Positions 51,692 to 60,694 are shown, numbered from the stretch's first letter. The stretch is DNA of 64,000 nucleotides from CAMBDS01 sp964355675 (GCA_964355675.1 CAYHEC010000018.1:1-64000), one strand, 5' to 3'. The notes: a model not told the origin generated them from the letters alone. Numbers and translations: made by a program.

Positions 51692-51831
51692 GCGGACGCC
51701 CTCGTCCGCCCTAAAAAACAATAGTGTCCCACCGGACGCCCTCGTCCGCTATAAAAAACAAAAGTGCCCAGGCTGACGTCCTCGTCCGCCCTAAAAAAAC
51801 AATAGTGTCCATGCGGACGCCCTCGTCCGCT
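51692..51831. repeat. Four-copy 40-bp palindromic array at the panC stop
   Basis: Copies of GCGGACGCCCTCGTCCGC begin at about 51692, 51732, 51772 and 51813, with linkers like CCTAAAAAACAATAGTGTCC. The last copy abuts the panC stop codon. The same palindrome, in mirror pairs, forms the core of the mobile elements at 29795-29924 and 56195-56335. Confidence 0.92.
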
Positions 51832-52654
51832 ACATCAAAGGACGCAACTCAATATTATCGATCAATCTCGTCTTCCCGACATAGACTGCCACAACAGCCC
51901 GTGCCGGTCGCTCAATCAACTGAATCGGTGCCAAAGATTCATCATCGACAATATCGACGTACTCAATCCTGACCCTCTGTTCATTTCTAAGTTCGTCCTC
52001 TATAATCCCTGCCAATTTAGAGACTCGTTTCTCGCCTGAATTGCAGGCAGACTGTGCCAACCAAAGCGACTTCGACAAAACAAGCGCACTTTCCCGTTCC
52101 TTTGGCGAAAGATAGACATTTCTCGACGACATCGCCAACCCATCAGCTTCACGAATGATTTCGCCAAAAAGAAGCTTTACCGGAACGTTAAGGTCGTCAA
52201 CCATCCGGCGAATGACCATCGCCTGTTGAAAATCTTTCATTCCGAACGCCGCTATGTCACACCCGGTGATATTAAAAAGTTTCAAAACCACCGTCGCGAC
52301 GCCCCGAAAATGACCCGGTCGAAAACCGCCGCAGAGAGGCTTCTGGAGTTCCTCCACCTCGACATACGTCTGAAAGCCAGGTGCGTAAATCTCAGCCGGT
52401 TCAGGCGAAAAAACAACCTCACACCCGACCGACTCAAGAAGCTCCAGATCACGGTCTTCACTGCGCGGATAGCGCGATAAGTCCTCACTTGGACCGAACT
52501 GGATCGGGTTAACGAAGATCGAAGCGGCTTTGATGTCACATTCCCCGTCAAGCAGTCTGACAAGGCTGAGATGTCCTTCATGAAGGTAGCCCATTGTCGG
52601 AACAAGACCCAACCGTTGATGCTGAGTGTGAATATCCGTTGTATAGGCGATCAT
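51830..52654 (-). CDS. panC: Pantothenate synthetase (pantoate-beta-alanine ligase)
   Basis: Final step of vitamin B5 synthesis: ATP-dependent joining of pantoate and beta-alanine. 274 residues, full length. The HxGH motif is in PTMGYLHEGHLSLV. The FVNPIQFGPSEDLSRYPR, FGMKDFQQ and READGLAMSSRN blocks are all intact. The stop codon borders a palindromic repeat array. No other pan gene is adjacent. Confidence 0.97.
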   Translation of the reverse strand: MIAYTTDIHTQHQRLGLVPTMGYLHEGHLSLVRLLDGECDIKAASIFVNPIQFGPSEDLSRYPRSEDRDLELLESVGCEVVFSPEPAEIYAPGFQTYVEVEELQKPLCGGFRPGHFRGVATVVLKLFNITGCDIAAFGMKDFQQAMVIRRMVDDLNVPVKLLFGEIIREADGLAMSSRNVYLSPKERESALVLSKSLWLAQSACNSGEKRVSKLAGIIEDELRNEQRVRIEYVDIVDDESLAPIQLIERPARAVVAVYVGKTRLIDNIELRPLM

Positions 52655-52834
52655 TTCAGCGGTAGTGCGAATTACTGTTAAGGAAATAGTAGCTCCTATT
52701 TCTAATGAGAAAACTGAAAATTACACTCTACCCGTCATTAAGTCAAGCAATGTTGAGAATGAGTAGCAAGTCCCATCGATTCAGCCGGGCGAGGGCTTCG
52801 ACTTAGCCATTCCAACTAAAAAATGTTGAATTCG

Positions 52835-52863
52835 TTGACAATTAGGAAAAGTGATATTATATT
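52835..52863 (+). promoter_or_regulatory. Sigma-70-like promoter of the arsR operon
   Basis: A perfect TTGACA (52835-52840) and a TATATT (52858-52863) are spaced by 17 bp. The arsR ATG at 52875 lies only 11 nt after the -10 box, so the transcript would be almost leaderless. The ArsR protein probably binds over this region (inference). Confidence 0.75.
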
Positions 52864-52874
52864 AGAACGTATGA

Positions 52875-53183
52875 ATGAACGTCAATATGAATAAAGCCGT
52901 TGAACATCTCACGCTCAAGACGGCAGAGATATTCAAGATCCTCTCGGACCCGACAAGACTGAAGATTATCCAGACGCTTCAGGAGGCGGAACTCTGCGTT
53001 GGCGATATCTCTCTGCATACCGGTTTTTCACAATCGACCGTCTCGCATCACTTGAAGACATTGCGGGAAGCTAATCTGGTCGGGTTGCGAAAGTCGGGAA
53101 AACAGTCCTTTTACCGTCTTGCCGACAGTCATGTCTCGGCGCTTCTTGCCGTTGCCAGAGACCATGCGAGGGAATCGATTTGA
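52875..53183 (+). CDS. ArsR/SmtB-family zinc-type metal-sensing repressor
   Basis: 102 residues. The winged-helix core contains ILSDPTRLKIIQTL and QSTVSHHLKTLREANLV. The C-terminal alpha-5 helix reads D84-x-H86...H97-x-x-E100, the exact spacing of the alpha-5 zinc site of SmtB/CzrA-type sensors. The alpha-3 ELCVGDI keeps only one Cys, which argues against an ArsR/CadC-type thiol site. It likely represses its own operon with DUF302 and a Zn/Cd P-type ATPase until zinc or cadmium binds. An alternative start is ATG 52887. Confidence 0.92.
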   Translation: MNVNMNKAVEHLTLKTAEIFKILSDPTRLKIIQTLQEAELCVGDISLHTGFSQSTVSHHLKTLREANLVGLRKSGKQSFYRLADSHVSALLAVARDHARESI

Positions 53184-53229
53184 TCTCCTCGTATGAACCA
53201 ACATCAATATAACTAAAATAGGAACTGCT

Positions 53230-53646
53230 TTGAAGAACATTGCCAATTACGGCTTCCAAATTACGACTACTCTCTCATTTGACGAGACAATCGCCAAAGC
53301 AACCGAATTTTTGAAAGAGGAAGGCTTCGGCATCCTGACTGAAATCAACGTTAAAAAGACTCTGAAAGAGAAAATCGACGTTGACTTCAAGCCTTTTCAC
53401 ATCCTCGGCGCCTGTAACCCTTCCTTCGCTCACCGCGCTCTGTCTGCCGTACCCGAAGTCAGTCTGTTTCTCCCCTGCAACGTCGTTGTCTGGGACGAGG
53501 GTAGCCACCGGGTTGTCTCAATGATGGATCCGCAGATAATGTCTATGATTATCGACAACGCCGAAGTCAAATCCCTTGCCTGCGAAGTCGCACAGATTCT
53601 TCGTAAAGTCATTACCCGCCTCGAAGAGCTTCGACCCAATGCCTGA
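53230..53646 (+). CDS. DUF302-family protein
   Basis: 138 residues from a TTG start at 53230. The family pattern is FDETIAKATEFLKEEGFGILTEINVKKTLKEKI, then FKPFHILGACNPSFAHRAL and VSLFLPCNVVVWDEG. DUF302 genes often lie beside metal or sulfur-handling genes; the biochemical role is unknown. It lies between arsR and the metal pump and overlaps the pump start by 8 nt, so it is part of the same response. Confidence 0.9.
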   Translation: MKNIANYGFQITTTLSFDETIAKATEFLKEEGFGILTEINVKKTLKEKIDVDFKPFHILGACNPSFAHRALSAVPEVSLFLPCNVVVWDEGSHRVVSMMDPQIMSMIIDNAEVKSLACEVAQILRKVITRLEELRPNA

Positions 53647-55747
53647 AAGCCGTTGGAATATCGAAGGTATGTGTTGCCCGAATTGTGCCACCAAAATCGA
53701 GGACGCCGTCGGAAAACTTCCCGGCGCACTCTCTGTTCAGGTTGACTTCATCAATAAATCGCTTCGCGTTGGCGGCGATTCGATCTCCAACAAGAGCGTC
53801 GAGAAAACGGTAAGTGAACTCGGCTATAAAGCTCTCCCGCCGACAACGCGGAATATCGATTCTCCTATCACAACCGGTTGGATACCTGTCGAGCAACGCC
53901 TTCATATTATTCTCATCAGTTTGGGAATCATTGCAATCGCATTGGGAGGGGTTGGCAGGTGGATCGGCTGGTCGGACTATTGGACGATTCCGCTGATCAT
54001 CCTCGGGGCTCTTCCCGGCAGAGCGATATTTATTAACGGTTTTCGTTCCGTAATCAAGCTCCGCCTTGACATGGACTTCCTGATGAGCTCCGCCGCAGTC
54101 GGCGCCGCCGCGCTCGGACAATGGACGGAAGCCGGAGTGATCGTTATGCTCTACACTATCAGCGAACTTCTGGAAGGGCTAAGCGTCGAACGGTCACGCA
54201 GGGAAGTCAAATCACTGATGGTTTTAGCGCCCCGAATGGCCTTTCTGGTCAATGGAAAAGTGACCATAGAGGTTTCCGCCGATTCCTTGCGTCGTGGTGA
54301 TAGAGTGCTGGTCAAGCCCGGGTCGATTATCCCCGTCGATGGGAAAATAACTTCCGGGTTGACAACCGTCAATCAAGCCTCGTTGACCGGAGAATCACTT
54401 CCGATAGACAAAACTATCGGCGGCTCTGTCCTTGCCGGTTCGATCAATGGTTCGGGAGCCATCGAGGTCATTACCGAACATGCACCCGGTGAAACAATGC
54501 TCGACCGCGTGATCAACTTGATCACCGAAGCGCAAGCGGTACGGACGCCTCTGCAGACATCTATAGAGAGATTCGCTAAATACTATACTCCTGCGGTTTT
54601 TGTTGGTGCAACATTGGTGGCGATAATTCCGCCCTTACTCGGCATTGGCGAGTGGAGTGTCTGGATCTATCGCTCCCTTACCTTGCTGATGATCGCGTGC
54701 CCTTGCGCGTTGGTTCTGGCGACGCCAGTGGCGCTGGTTTCAGCGCTCGCTACCTCTGCTCGGAACGGCGTCCTTGTCAAAGGCGGCCGGTATCTGGAGG
54801 GTTTAAGCCGGATCCCAGTCATCGCGTTCGACAAGACAGGAACGATCACAGAAGGTTCGCCTTCGGTCAATGGCGTTCATCTGCTCGACGGGGTTCCCCC
54901 CCATGAGATGATCCGTCTTGCCGCTTCGGTCGAGCTTCACAGCGAACACCCTATCGCTCAGGCAGTCTTGGCGCGAGCCCGTACCGAAGGCATCATTCTG
55001 ACTACCCCCACAAACTTTGAGGCATTCCCCGGACGCGGCGCAAGGGCTACTATCGGCGAACATGAAGTTTATGTAGGCAGTCACGCCCTTTTTGAGGAGC
55101 GCGGTCTCTGCGACGACCGTATCCATGACGTGCTTGCCAGTGTCGAAGGATCGGCAACAACAGCAATGTTGATTGGACGAAATAACGCGCTGATCGGCTT
55201 GATTGGTATTGCCGACCGGTTGAGGTCTGACTCGGTTACAGCGGTAAAATCGTTGAAGGTTCAAGGGGTTCGGCATATAGCTCTGTTGACCGGGGATAAT
55301 CACCTCACCGCCGAAGCAGTCGGGCGGGAAATCGGAGCTGATCTGATAAAATCGGAACTTCTGCCCGAACAAAAGATCGAAGCGGTTCGGTCGCTAAAAG
55401 CACAATTCGGCAGTGTGGTGATGGTCGGCGACGGGGTCAACGACGCTCCCGCTTTGGCGGCGGCGGACGTGGGAGTAGGAATTGGCGGGACCGGATCGGA
55501 CGCGGCGCTGGAAACGGCAGATATTGTTCTGATGAGTGGGGGAATCAGTAAACTTCCGTGGTTGCACAAACTCTCGACTCGTTCGCGGCGGATCATTGCC
55601 GCGAATATCGTCTTGGCGCTCGGAGTTAAGGCTATCTTTCTCGTCCTTGCTGTCACCGGAAACGCTACGCTCTGGATGGCGCTCTTTGCCGATACGGGAG
55701 TCGCTCTGTTGGTTATCAGCAACGGTTTGAGACTGCTGAAGGAATAG
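53639..55747 (+). CDS. zntA: Zn2+/Cd2+/Pb2+-exporting P1B-type ATPase
   Basis: 702 residues from the ATG at 53639 (an open frame runs further upstream inside DUF302). An N-terminal heavy-metal domain carries GMCCPNC (10-16), where the usual GMDCxxC Asp is Cys. The transport core has the transmembrane CPC (354-356), the phosphorylation loop DKTGT (D398), SEHPIAQA, and GDGVNDAPA (about 597). The last helices contain LFADTGVALLV, whose Asp is the P1B-2 (ZntA/CadA) mark. It exports divalent metals from the cytoplasm and is regulated by the upstream SmtB-type repressor. Confidence 0.95.
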   Translation: MPESRWNIEGMCCPNCATKIEDAVGKLPGALSVQVDFINKSLRVGGDSISNKSVEKTVSELGYKALPPTTRNIDSPITTGWIPVEQRLHIILISLGIIAIALGGVGRWIGWSDYWTIPLIILGALPGRAIFINGFRSVIKLRLDMDFLMSSAAVGAAALGQWTEAGVIVMLYTISELLEGLSVERSRREVKSLMVLAPRMAFLVNGKVTIEVSADSLRRGDRVLVKPGSIIPVDGKITSGLTTVNQASLTGESLPIDKTIGGSVLAGSINGSGAIEVITEHAPGETMLDRVINLITEAQAVRTPLQTSIERFAKYYTPAVFVGATLVAIIPPLLGIGEWSVWIYRSLTLLMIACPCALVLATPVALVSALATSARNGVLVKGGRYLEGLSRIPVIAFDKTGTITEGSPSVNGVHLLDGVPPHEMIRLAASVELHSEHPIAQAVLARARTEGIILTTPTNFEAFPGRGARATIGEHEVYVGSHALFEERGLCDDRIHDVLASVEGSATTAMLIGRNNALIGLIGIADRLRSDSVTAVKSLKVQGVRHIALLTGDNHLTAEAVGREIGADLIKSELLPEQKIEAVRSLKAQFGSVVMVGDGVNDAPALAAADVGVGIGGTGSDAALETADIVLMSGGISKLPWLHKLSTRSRRIIAANIVLALGVKAIFLVLAVTGNATLWMALFADTGVALLVISNGLRLLKE

Positions 55748-55760
55748 GGGAAAATTTCTT

Positions 55761-55989
55761 CCGTCACCGCCCCGTCGGTGACGGTCGGTTGCATGCTCTC
55801 GGGGGGAAGATTTCTTCCGTCACCGCCCCGTCGGTGACGGTCGGTTACACGCTCTCGATACGACAGGCGTCCCTACGATCTCGGTACGACAGGCGTCCCC
55901 GCCTGTCACAATATTGTAGGGGCGAAGCTTGCCTTCGCCCGCGCCGCGGGCGCGTCATTCTCGGTAAGGCGGACAGTTGTCCGCCTTAC
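55761..55989. repeat. Palindrome-rich gap after the metal ATPase
   Basis: About 350 bp without a gene (55748-56094). Units are: CGTCACCGCCCCGTCGGTGACG at 55761-55784 and 55817-55840 (period about 56, same core as in nuoI); GACAGGCGTCCCCGCCTGTC at 55888-55907; a GGGCGAAG...CTTCGCCC hairpin at about 55919-55940; a GC-rich CGCGCCGCGGGCGCG run; and GTAAGGCGGACA...TGTCCGCCTTAC at 55964-55989. Four or five different palindrome families lie side by side. Confidence 0.88.
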
Positions 55990-56094
55990 TTGCTTATTTA
56001 CGGAAGTCAGACGAAAGGACTTGCACGCACCGTGTTTCACCGCTATATTGATTTCGTCTGACTCTACCTTAAAACATTTGAACAAGTAAGCCAA

Positions 56095-56504
56095 TTGAGT
56101 ACGATCCTAATTTCCGGTTGCCGCCTTTCAATCCATGCGGAAGCTATCCTGAAGGAACGCGAACTCGATACCCGTTGGATTGAGGCGACTATCCGAGTTC
56201 GTTGATTTATTCCTTTCGACCCCTGAGTCTTCAGGCGGACGTCCTCGTCCGCCAAAATTTCCGTGCTTGTTTGTCGGCGGACGAGGACGTCCGCCTGAAC
56301 AAAGTTGGCAATTTCTCGAATAAATCAACGAACTCTATCCATACGCCCGATACGACTTTGTTAGGTGAAGACGGCAATTTTCATTATATTAAGGCGATAC
56401 AAGAGTTTGGCGGACGTAAATTGAGGGTGGTCGTTAATCATTACCTTGTCCCCAATAAGATTGTGACAATATTCTTCGATAGAAGATTGAGAGGAAAGCA
56501 ATGA
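56095..56504 (+). pseudogene. DUF4258 protein gene interrupted by a MITE-like element
   Basis: The first part (TTG at 56095) encodes STILISGCRLSIHAEAIL then KERELDTRWIEATI, the N-terminal DUF4258 pattern. After the insertion at 56195-56335 the same domain resumes as HTPDTTLLGEDGN...RKLRVVVNHYLVPNKIVTIFF. Removing the element plus one TATCC copy (146 bp) restores a continuous frame across ATIHTPD. The insertion adds a stop soon after its left end. The gene overlaps the DUF2283 gene by 4 nt (ATGA). DUF4258-DUF2283 pairs are often proposed as toxin-antitoxin-like modules; here the first partner is broken. Confidence 0.85.
56195..56335. mobile_element. MITE-like element with 18-bp perfect TIRs and TATCC target duplication
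   Basis: 141 bp. The termini GAGTTCGTTGATTTATTC (56195-56212) and its exact reverse complement (56318-56335) flank a body with two mirror palindromes, GGCGGACGTCCTCGTCCGCC (within 56232-56253) and its inverse (56276-56297). TATCC is duplicated directly outside both ends (56190-56194 and 56336-56340). It splits a DUF4258 gene. It has no coding capacity, so it must be moved in trans. Confidence 0.9.
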
Positions 56505-56701
56505 GACTTAGAATAGACAAAGAAGACGACGCGCTTTACCTCAGACTTGACGAAAGTTCAATCGTGGAGTCCGAAGAAGTCGAGCCGGGCGTGATACTTG
56601 ACTTCGACGCGGCGGGACGCGTAGTTGGAGTTGAGATGCTGGGCTTAAGTAAACGCACTACAATTGAGCAGATCAGCCATTTTCAGTTGGAAACGGCATA
56701 G
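56501..56701 (+). CDS. DUF2283 family protein
   Basis: 66 residues, typical DUF2283: RIDKEDDALYLRLDES...VEPGVILDFDAAGRVVGVEMLGLSKR. Small proteins of this family usually follow a DUF4258 gene and are thought to act as the antitoxin-like partner. Here the partner is disrupted, so this gene may be unopposed or freed from control. No signal or membrane segment. Confidence 0.9.
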   Translation: MRLRIDKEDDALYLRLDESSIVESEEVEPGVILDFDAAGRVVGVEMLGLSKRTTIEQISHFQLETA

Positions 56702-56771
56702 AAGAAATAGAAATCATCGGTATTGAAATCCAACTCGCCAGCAAATCGTGCCACCCAACGACCTTGACCAC

Positions 56772-58169
56772 CTACTGAAACTTAAACACAAACGGAAACA
56801 CCACCACCACAATACCCGCCCAGATCACGTACACCGGGATATATGCTGTCTGCCAACGTTCCAGCGAGGTAAATGTGCCGCGCTTAAGTATGAACCTCCC
56901 GTAAAGAATCGCCGAGCCTCCAAGGTTGCTAAGGAGGATCAGGTTCTCCCCTAACGCCGCCACTTTGTTTGGGCTGAATCCGAATTCTGAGATTCGCTTT
57001 GAGATTGCCCACAGGGCGAGAATATCGACCACCAAGGCGCTTACCACCAACAGAAACTGCAACCGGTCAAACAGGTCGGGCGGCGCCTCTGGATCACGCG
57101 CTGAGATCGAGTAGAGAAGCAGACAGAGTATCAAAACCAGCAACAGATCGAAACCGATCAGCACGTCCCTTTCTATCAGAATACTGCTTCTCAAGGAGAG
57201 CATTACAACGATGTAACTCAGTAGCAGAATTGTAAATAGCGGAGTGAATAACCGCGTCAACACGGGCGCCATATTTTCGATAATGCTTTGCTTCGCCTCC
57301 ACCAGCCAACCGGCGATAACAACCGCTCCGGCAACCCCGCACGGCAATAGCCATCCCTCCCTGAACGGTTCCACATCTACCCCGATGGAGTTGAAGAGCA
57401 GGAAGGTAAAGCCAGTCAACACCCCACCGCCCAAGGCGATCAGCGCGAGATAGATGAACCATTCGCCCGAAAAACGCACGAGGTTCATCCGTTGAGTATG
57501 GCTATCCCACCGGCCCCCCATATACGCTACTCCTGTAAAAATCCAGAGTGCCATTGGCAGATGTATCGCCGCAAGAATTTCGGTGGATCCGAGTCTCGTG
57601 AACGGCAAAAGGTTTATCAATAAACCTGCCGCCAGAAACGGAACGGCTACCCTCATTATTCCAGCTCGATCCAAGTGACGCTTCCACGCGAAAAATGCGG
57701 CAAGCATCGGCAGGATCAACAGACTGAAATTGCGTAGATAAAATGATTGGTCGGCGGGTAACTCTCCCATATGCACGCCGAACAACTGGGGAAGCTTGAC
57801 CGCAATGCCTGCGGCAACTGCCAGACCCACTGCGACAAGTGTGTCGCGATGACTTCCGGTTGAGCGCCCTCCCGTGCCAGAAGGAGCGACAAGTTGCTTC
57901 CAAAGGCGCTCTGAATATTCCTGCGCAAATTCATGCGACAGAGAATTCAGATCTCCCATCCGCTTGATAGCTACAAGAAAAGCCTCGTCGTCACTTAGTC
58001 CGGCTTGGCTCAGCGTGGTAATTTGCGACCGTAGGTGGTCTTCTAATTCCTCAACATCGACAGTGCGGATTGCTTCGAACCGAAGCAAATGTTCGCGCCA
58101 CTGATTGATCCGATCCTCAATTGTCTGCCTTTCATCCATACAGACGCCCCTTTCAGTACTGTTTATCAT
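56772..58169 (-). CDS. HAAS-domain (permease prefix 1) multi-helix membrane protein
   Basis: 465 residues. An N-terminal HAAS-type helical domain (about 14-75, EELEDHLRSQITTLSQAGLSDDEAFLVAIKRMGD) is followed by about ten membrane helices resembling a DUF4153-type region. HAAS domains often accompany PadR regulators, as here. The function of the membrane part is unknown. The ATG at 58169 overlaps the PadR stop by 4 nt; the ATG at 58139 (MDERQTIEDRI), with AAAGGGG before it, is an alternative start. Confidence 0.82.
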   Translation of the reverse strand: MINSTERGVCMDERQTIEDRINQWREHLLRFEAIRTVDVEELEDHLRSQITTLSQAGLSDDEAFLVAIKRMGDLNSLSHEFAQEYSERLWKQLVAPSGTGGRSTGSHRDTLVAVGLAVAAGIAVKLPQLFGVHMGELPADQSFYLRNFSLLILPMLAAFFAWKRHLDRAGIMRVAVPFLAAGLLINLLPFTRLGSTEILAAIHLPMALWIFTGVAYMGGRWDSHTQRMNLVRFSGEWFIYLALIALGGGVLTGFTFLLFNSIGVDVEPFREGWLLPCGVAGAVVIAGWLVEAKQSIIENMAPVLTRLFTPLFTILLLSYIVVMLSLRSSILIERDVLIGFDLLLVLILCLLLYSISARDPEAPPDLFDRLQFLLVVSALVVDILALWAISKRISEFGFSPNKVAALGENLILLSNLGGSAILYGRFILKRGTFTSLERWQTAYIPVYVIWAGIVVVVFPFVFKFQ

Positions 58170-58519
58170 CTATCCTGCAAAGCAAGGTTTAACTCACTGC
58201 GCCATATATCCCGTAGCGCCGCATCGACGACAATCCACTCCCGCTGGTGTTGTGCCAGTTCGCGCCGTCCCTGATCGGTCAAACGGTAGTATTTCCGCTT
58301 TCGGCCGGTTTGCGACGTTCCCCAGGTCGCCGCGATTGATCCGTTTCGTTCGAGACGGTGCAGAATGGGATAGAGCATGCCGTCTGTCCATTGTAACTCG
58401 CCGTCCGTCAACTCGCCGACGCGTTTAATTATCGCGTATCCGTAGCTCTCGCCCTCGCTGAGTATCGCTAAAACGAGTGACGTCGCCGACGCCGCGACGA
58501 GATCCTTGCCGATGTCCAT
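58166..58519 (-). CDS. PadR-family transcriptional regulator
   Basis: 117 residues. Winged-helix core: TSLVLAILSEGESYGYAIIKRV, then WTDGMLYPILHRLERNGSIAATW, and the wing GRKRKYYRLTDQGRREL. A C-terminal helix probably dimerises. Such regulators control the downstream membrane gene in PadR-HAAS operons. Ligand unknown. Confidence 0.92.
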   Translation of the reverse strand: MDIGKDLVAASATSLVLAILSEGESYGYAIIKRVGELTDGELQWTDGMLYPILHRLERNGSIAATWGTSQTGRKRKYYRLTDQGRRELAQHQREWIVVDAALRDIWRSELNLALQDR

Positions 58520-58712
58520 GAATCTCCATTTCAGGGTGTCTGTTGGCTCAATACCTTATAGAGCCATCCATAGAACTAACATACATAATATATCTACGTA
58601 TTGCGACAAATGAGAGGCTCAATTCTGATTTTTTTCTAATCAACAAGAGTTGCCCGACCTTTTGCAATGCGAGATTGCGTGGGGCAGACTGTCTTGACCT
58701 GCCTTCCTATCA

Positions 58713-58737
58713 GTAAGGCGGACAACTGTGCGCCTAC
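58713..58737. repeat. Degenerate copy of the GTAAGGCGGACA palindrome
   Basis: GTAAGGCGGACAACTGTGCGCCTAC resembles the intact palindrome at 55964-55989 but has lost bases in its right arm. It sits before the FG-GAP gene. Confidence 0.55.
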
Positions 58738-58781
58738 TTGAGTTTTTGCACTTTGGGGCAATTTATTGTTATATTAGCGTT

Positions 58782-60431
58782 GTGAAGAACAACTCAAATA
58801 AATGCCTCGTGTTAATGCTGATGCTGATGCTTACGGCGGGGGCGGGAGGAGCACACGCTCAACCTAACCAGCCCCCCGAGCGAATCTGGTACAAGCAGGC
58901 CCCTCACGTGAACGAAGGCACATCTCAATATTTCTTTGACATCACCTGGATCGGAGATCAGAACGGCGATGGTTGTGACGAATTTCTGGTCTGTCAGGAA
59001 CCATTGATTCGTGGCTATGGTGATATCGACGCCTACAATACTGTGGAACTTTACCTCGGCAACCCGGAAGAGATTTCGCTTGAACCTTCATTCACATTTG
59101 AAACACGGGATTCGCTGGAGACAATGGGTATGAGGGTTTGCTATCTCGGCACTTTGACTGCCGAAGGTGCTCACGACTTTGCCATACTAACCGCGATGTA
59201 CGAGCCGAATCAACCGCTTGGGGATGCGAGGCAGTATTCCGAGGTGAATATCTATCGAGGCGGCGAAGGCCGCTTCGACACAGAAGCCGATTTCAGAATT
59301 CGTAACGTCTCTCCGATGCAAACCGATAAACCTGCAGATATTAATGGCGACGGTTTTGACGATCTAATCTGCATTACAGGACTCGGTACGATTGGCGTGT
59401 ATTATGGAGGCGATGATTTCGATACTGAAGTTGACTTTACCTGGGATCACCCGGAGAGAGGTGGATTTGGAGGTGGTGGAGTCTTTTCCGGAGTAGATCT
59501 GAATGGCGATGGTTACGATGATATCATTACACATTCTTGGAATTATGATGTGCCGGATGACAGCATGAATGTCTGGGATCTATTCCTTGGCGGTAATCCT
59601 CCATCCAGCAATCCGGTAAAAACCTGGATCGAAGGACAGTTTGACGGATATTATATAACAGCAATGGGACTTTTCACTGACTGTAATGCGGATAATTTTG
59701 ACGATTGGGCGATAGGACTTTTACACCCATTAGGTGAAGGAGATTACCAAACGGAAACATGGATATTTTATGGCAGTGATAGTCTTGATTTTGAACCTGA
59801 CCTAATCCCGTTGCCAAATCAATTTTCCAGTTCCGCACTTTGTCATGGTGGGGATTTAAACTGCGATGGGATTGGCGATATTGTGTTCCAAATTGTATCA
59901 AGCAGGTACCAGTTACGAATCCTTCTCGGATCACATTTCCTTGAAGAGCAAGATCCAATTGATTGGAGAGGTAACCCTCCCAACACCCAGACTCAAGGCG
60001 CTTACGCCGATTTCAACGGCGATGGCGCAGGGGATATAGCGATAACCGGTTCGGTTAGGGCGCTTGACGGAGGTCAGCCCTGCATGGCTATTTTTGCGGG
60101 CAATCGTGGTTGGCGGGTTGACGTTCCGCGAGAAGATTCCAGCGGAGTTCCAATGAGTCCGGAGTTCTCAGCGTCTGCCTTTCCCAATCCCTTCAACGAC
60201 CAGACCAAAATCAGTTTCCAGATACCTGTTCAGGGCAAACTGACGCTACATTTGTATGATGCCACAGGCCGTGATCTGCGTCAGATAGTTTTCGATAATG
60301 TTCTCCCCGGCGACCAGTCCTATCAAATAAAAGGTCAAGGACTGCCTTCGGGCGTCTATCTCCTAACCGCCTTTCTGCAAGTGACGAACCAAACGCTTGA
60401 GACAACTTTAAAGATCACTCACACCAACTAA
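58782..60431 (+). CDS. Secreted FG-GAP repeat protein with T9SS sorting domain
   Basis: About 549 residues from the GTG at 58782; upstream codons in the same frame exist but would spoil the signal. The signal peptide is KNNSNKCLVLMLMLMLTAGAGGAHA. At least six calcium-binding FG-GAP/integrin-type motifs occur (DQNGDGCDEF, DINGDGFDDL, DLNGDGYDDI, DCNADNFDDW, DLNCDGIGDI, DFNGDGAGDI), pointing to a beta-propeller. The C-terminal domain SASAFPNPFNDQTKISF...LPSGVYLLTAFLQ is a T9SS sorting signal. It is probably a surface protein. A TATATT box 6 nt before the start suggests a leaderless transcript. Confidence 0.88.
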   Translation: MKNNSNKCLVLMLMLMLTAGAGGAHAQPNQPPERIWYKQAPHVNEGTSQYFFDITWIGDQNGDGCDEFLVCQEPLIRGYGDIDAYNTVELYLGNPEEISLEPSFTFETRDSLETMGMRVCYLGTLTAEGAHDFAILTAMYEPNQPLGDARQYSEVNIYRGGEGRFDTEADFRIRNVSPMQTDKPADINGDGFDDLICITGLGTIGVYYGGDDFDTEVDFTWDHPERGGFGGGGVFSGVDLNGDGYDDIITHSWNYDVPDDSMNVWDLFLGGNPPSSNPVKTWIEGQFDGYYITAMGLFTDCNADNFDDWAIGLLHPLGEGDYQTETWIFYGSDSLDFEPDLIPLPNQFSSSALCHGGDLNCDGIGDIVFQIVSSRYQLRILLGSHFLEEQDPIDWRGNPPNTQTQGAYADFNGDGAGDIAITGSVRALDGGQPCMAIFAGNRGWRVDVPREDSSGVPMSPEFSASAFPNPFNDQTKISFQIPVQGKLTLHLYDATGRDLRQIVFDNVLPGDQSYQIKGQGLPSGVYLLTAFLQVTNQTLETTLKITHTN

Positions 60432-60694
60432 AGGATCGGCATTGAAACGTGGCGGGAACCTGAAGTTGTGAACTCTGAACGGGATACTAGCTATCGCTGG
60501 TATGATGATCTTTTGGTTAATGAACAAGCGGGGACGCCTATCTTCCTGTGAGAGTACTCAGACCGTCCTCCTGCCCTGAACCTCATTCAACTTACCGACT
60601 TTCCATAAAAGAGACACTCCTTCCGACCTCTTTCCCTTGACTAATCCTCCCCAAAGTATTAGATTGGCAGTTTGTATTAATCTTACATATTATA

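Noticed and set aside
51692..51831. CRISPR array
   Set aside because: The 18-bp stems are separated by similar AT-rich linkers of about 22 bp, so the linkers are part of the repeat.
56202..56504. Independent intact gene starting inside the MITE
   Set aside because: Only its C-terminal part is DUF4258; the first 37 codons are translated element sequence.
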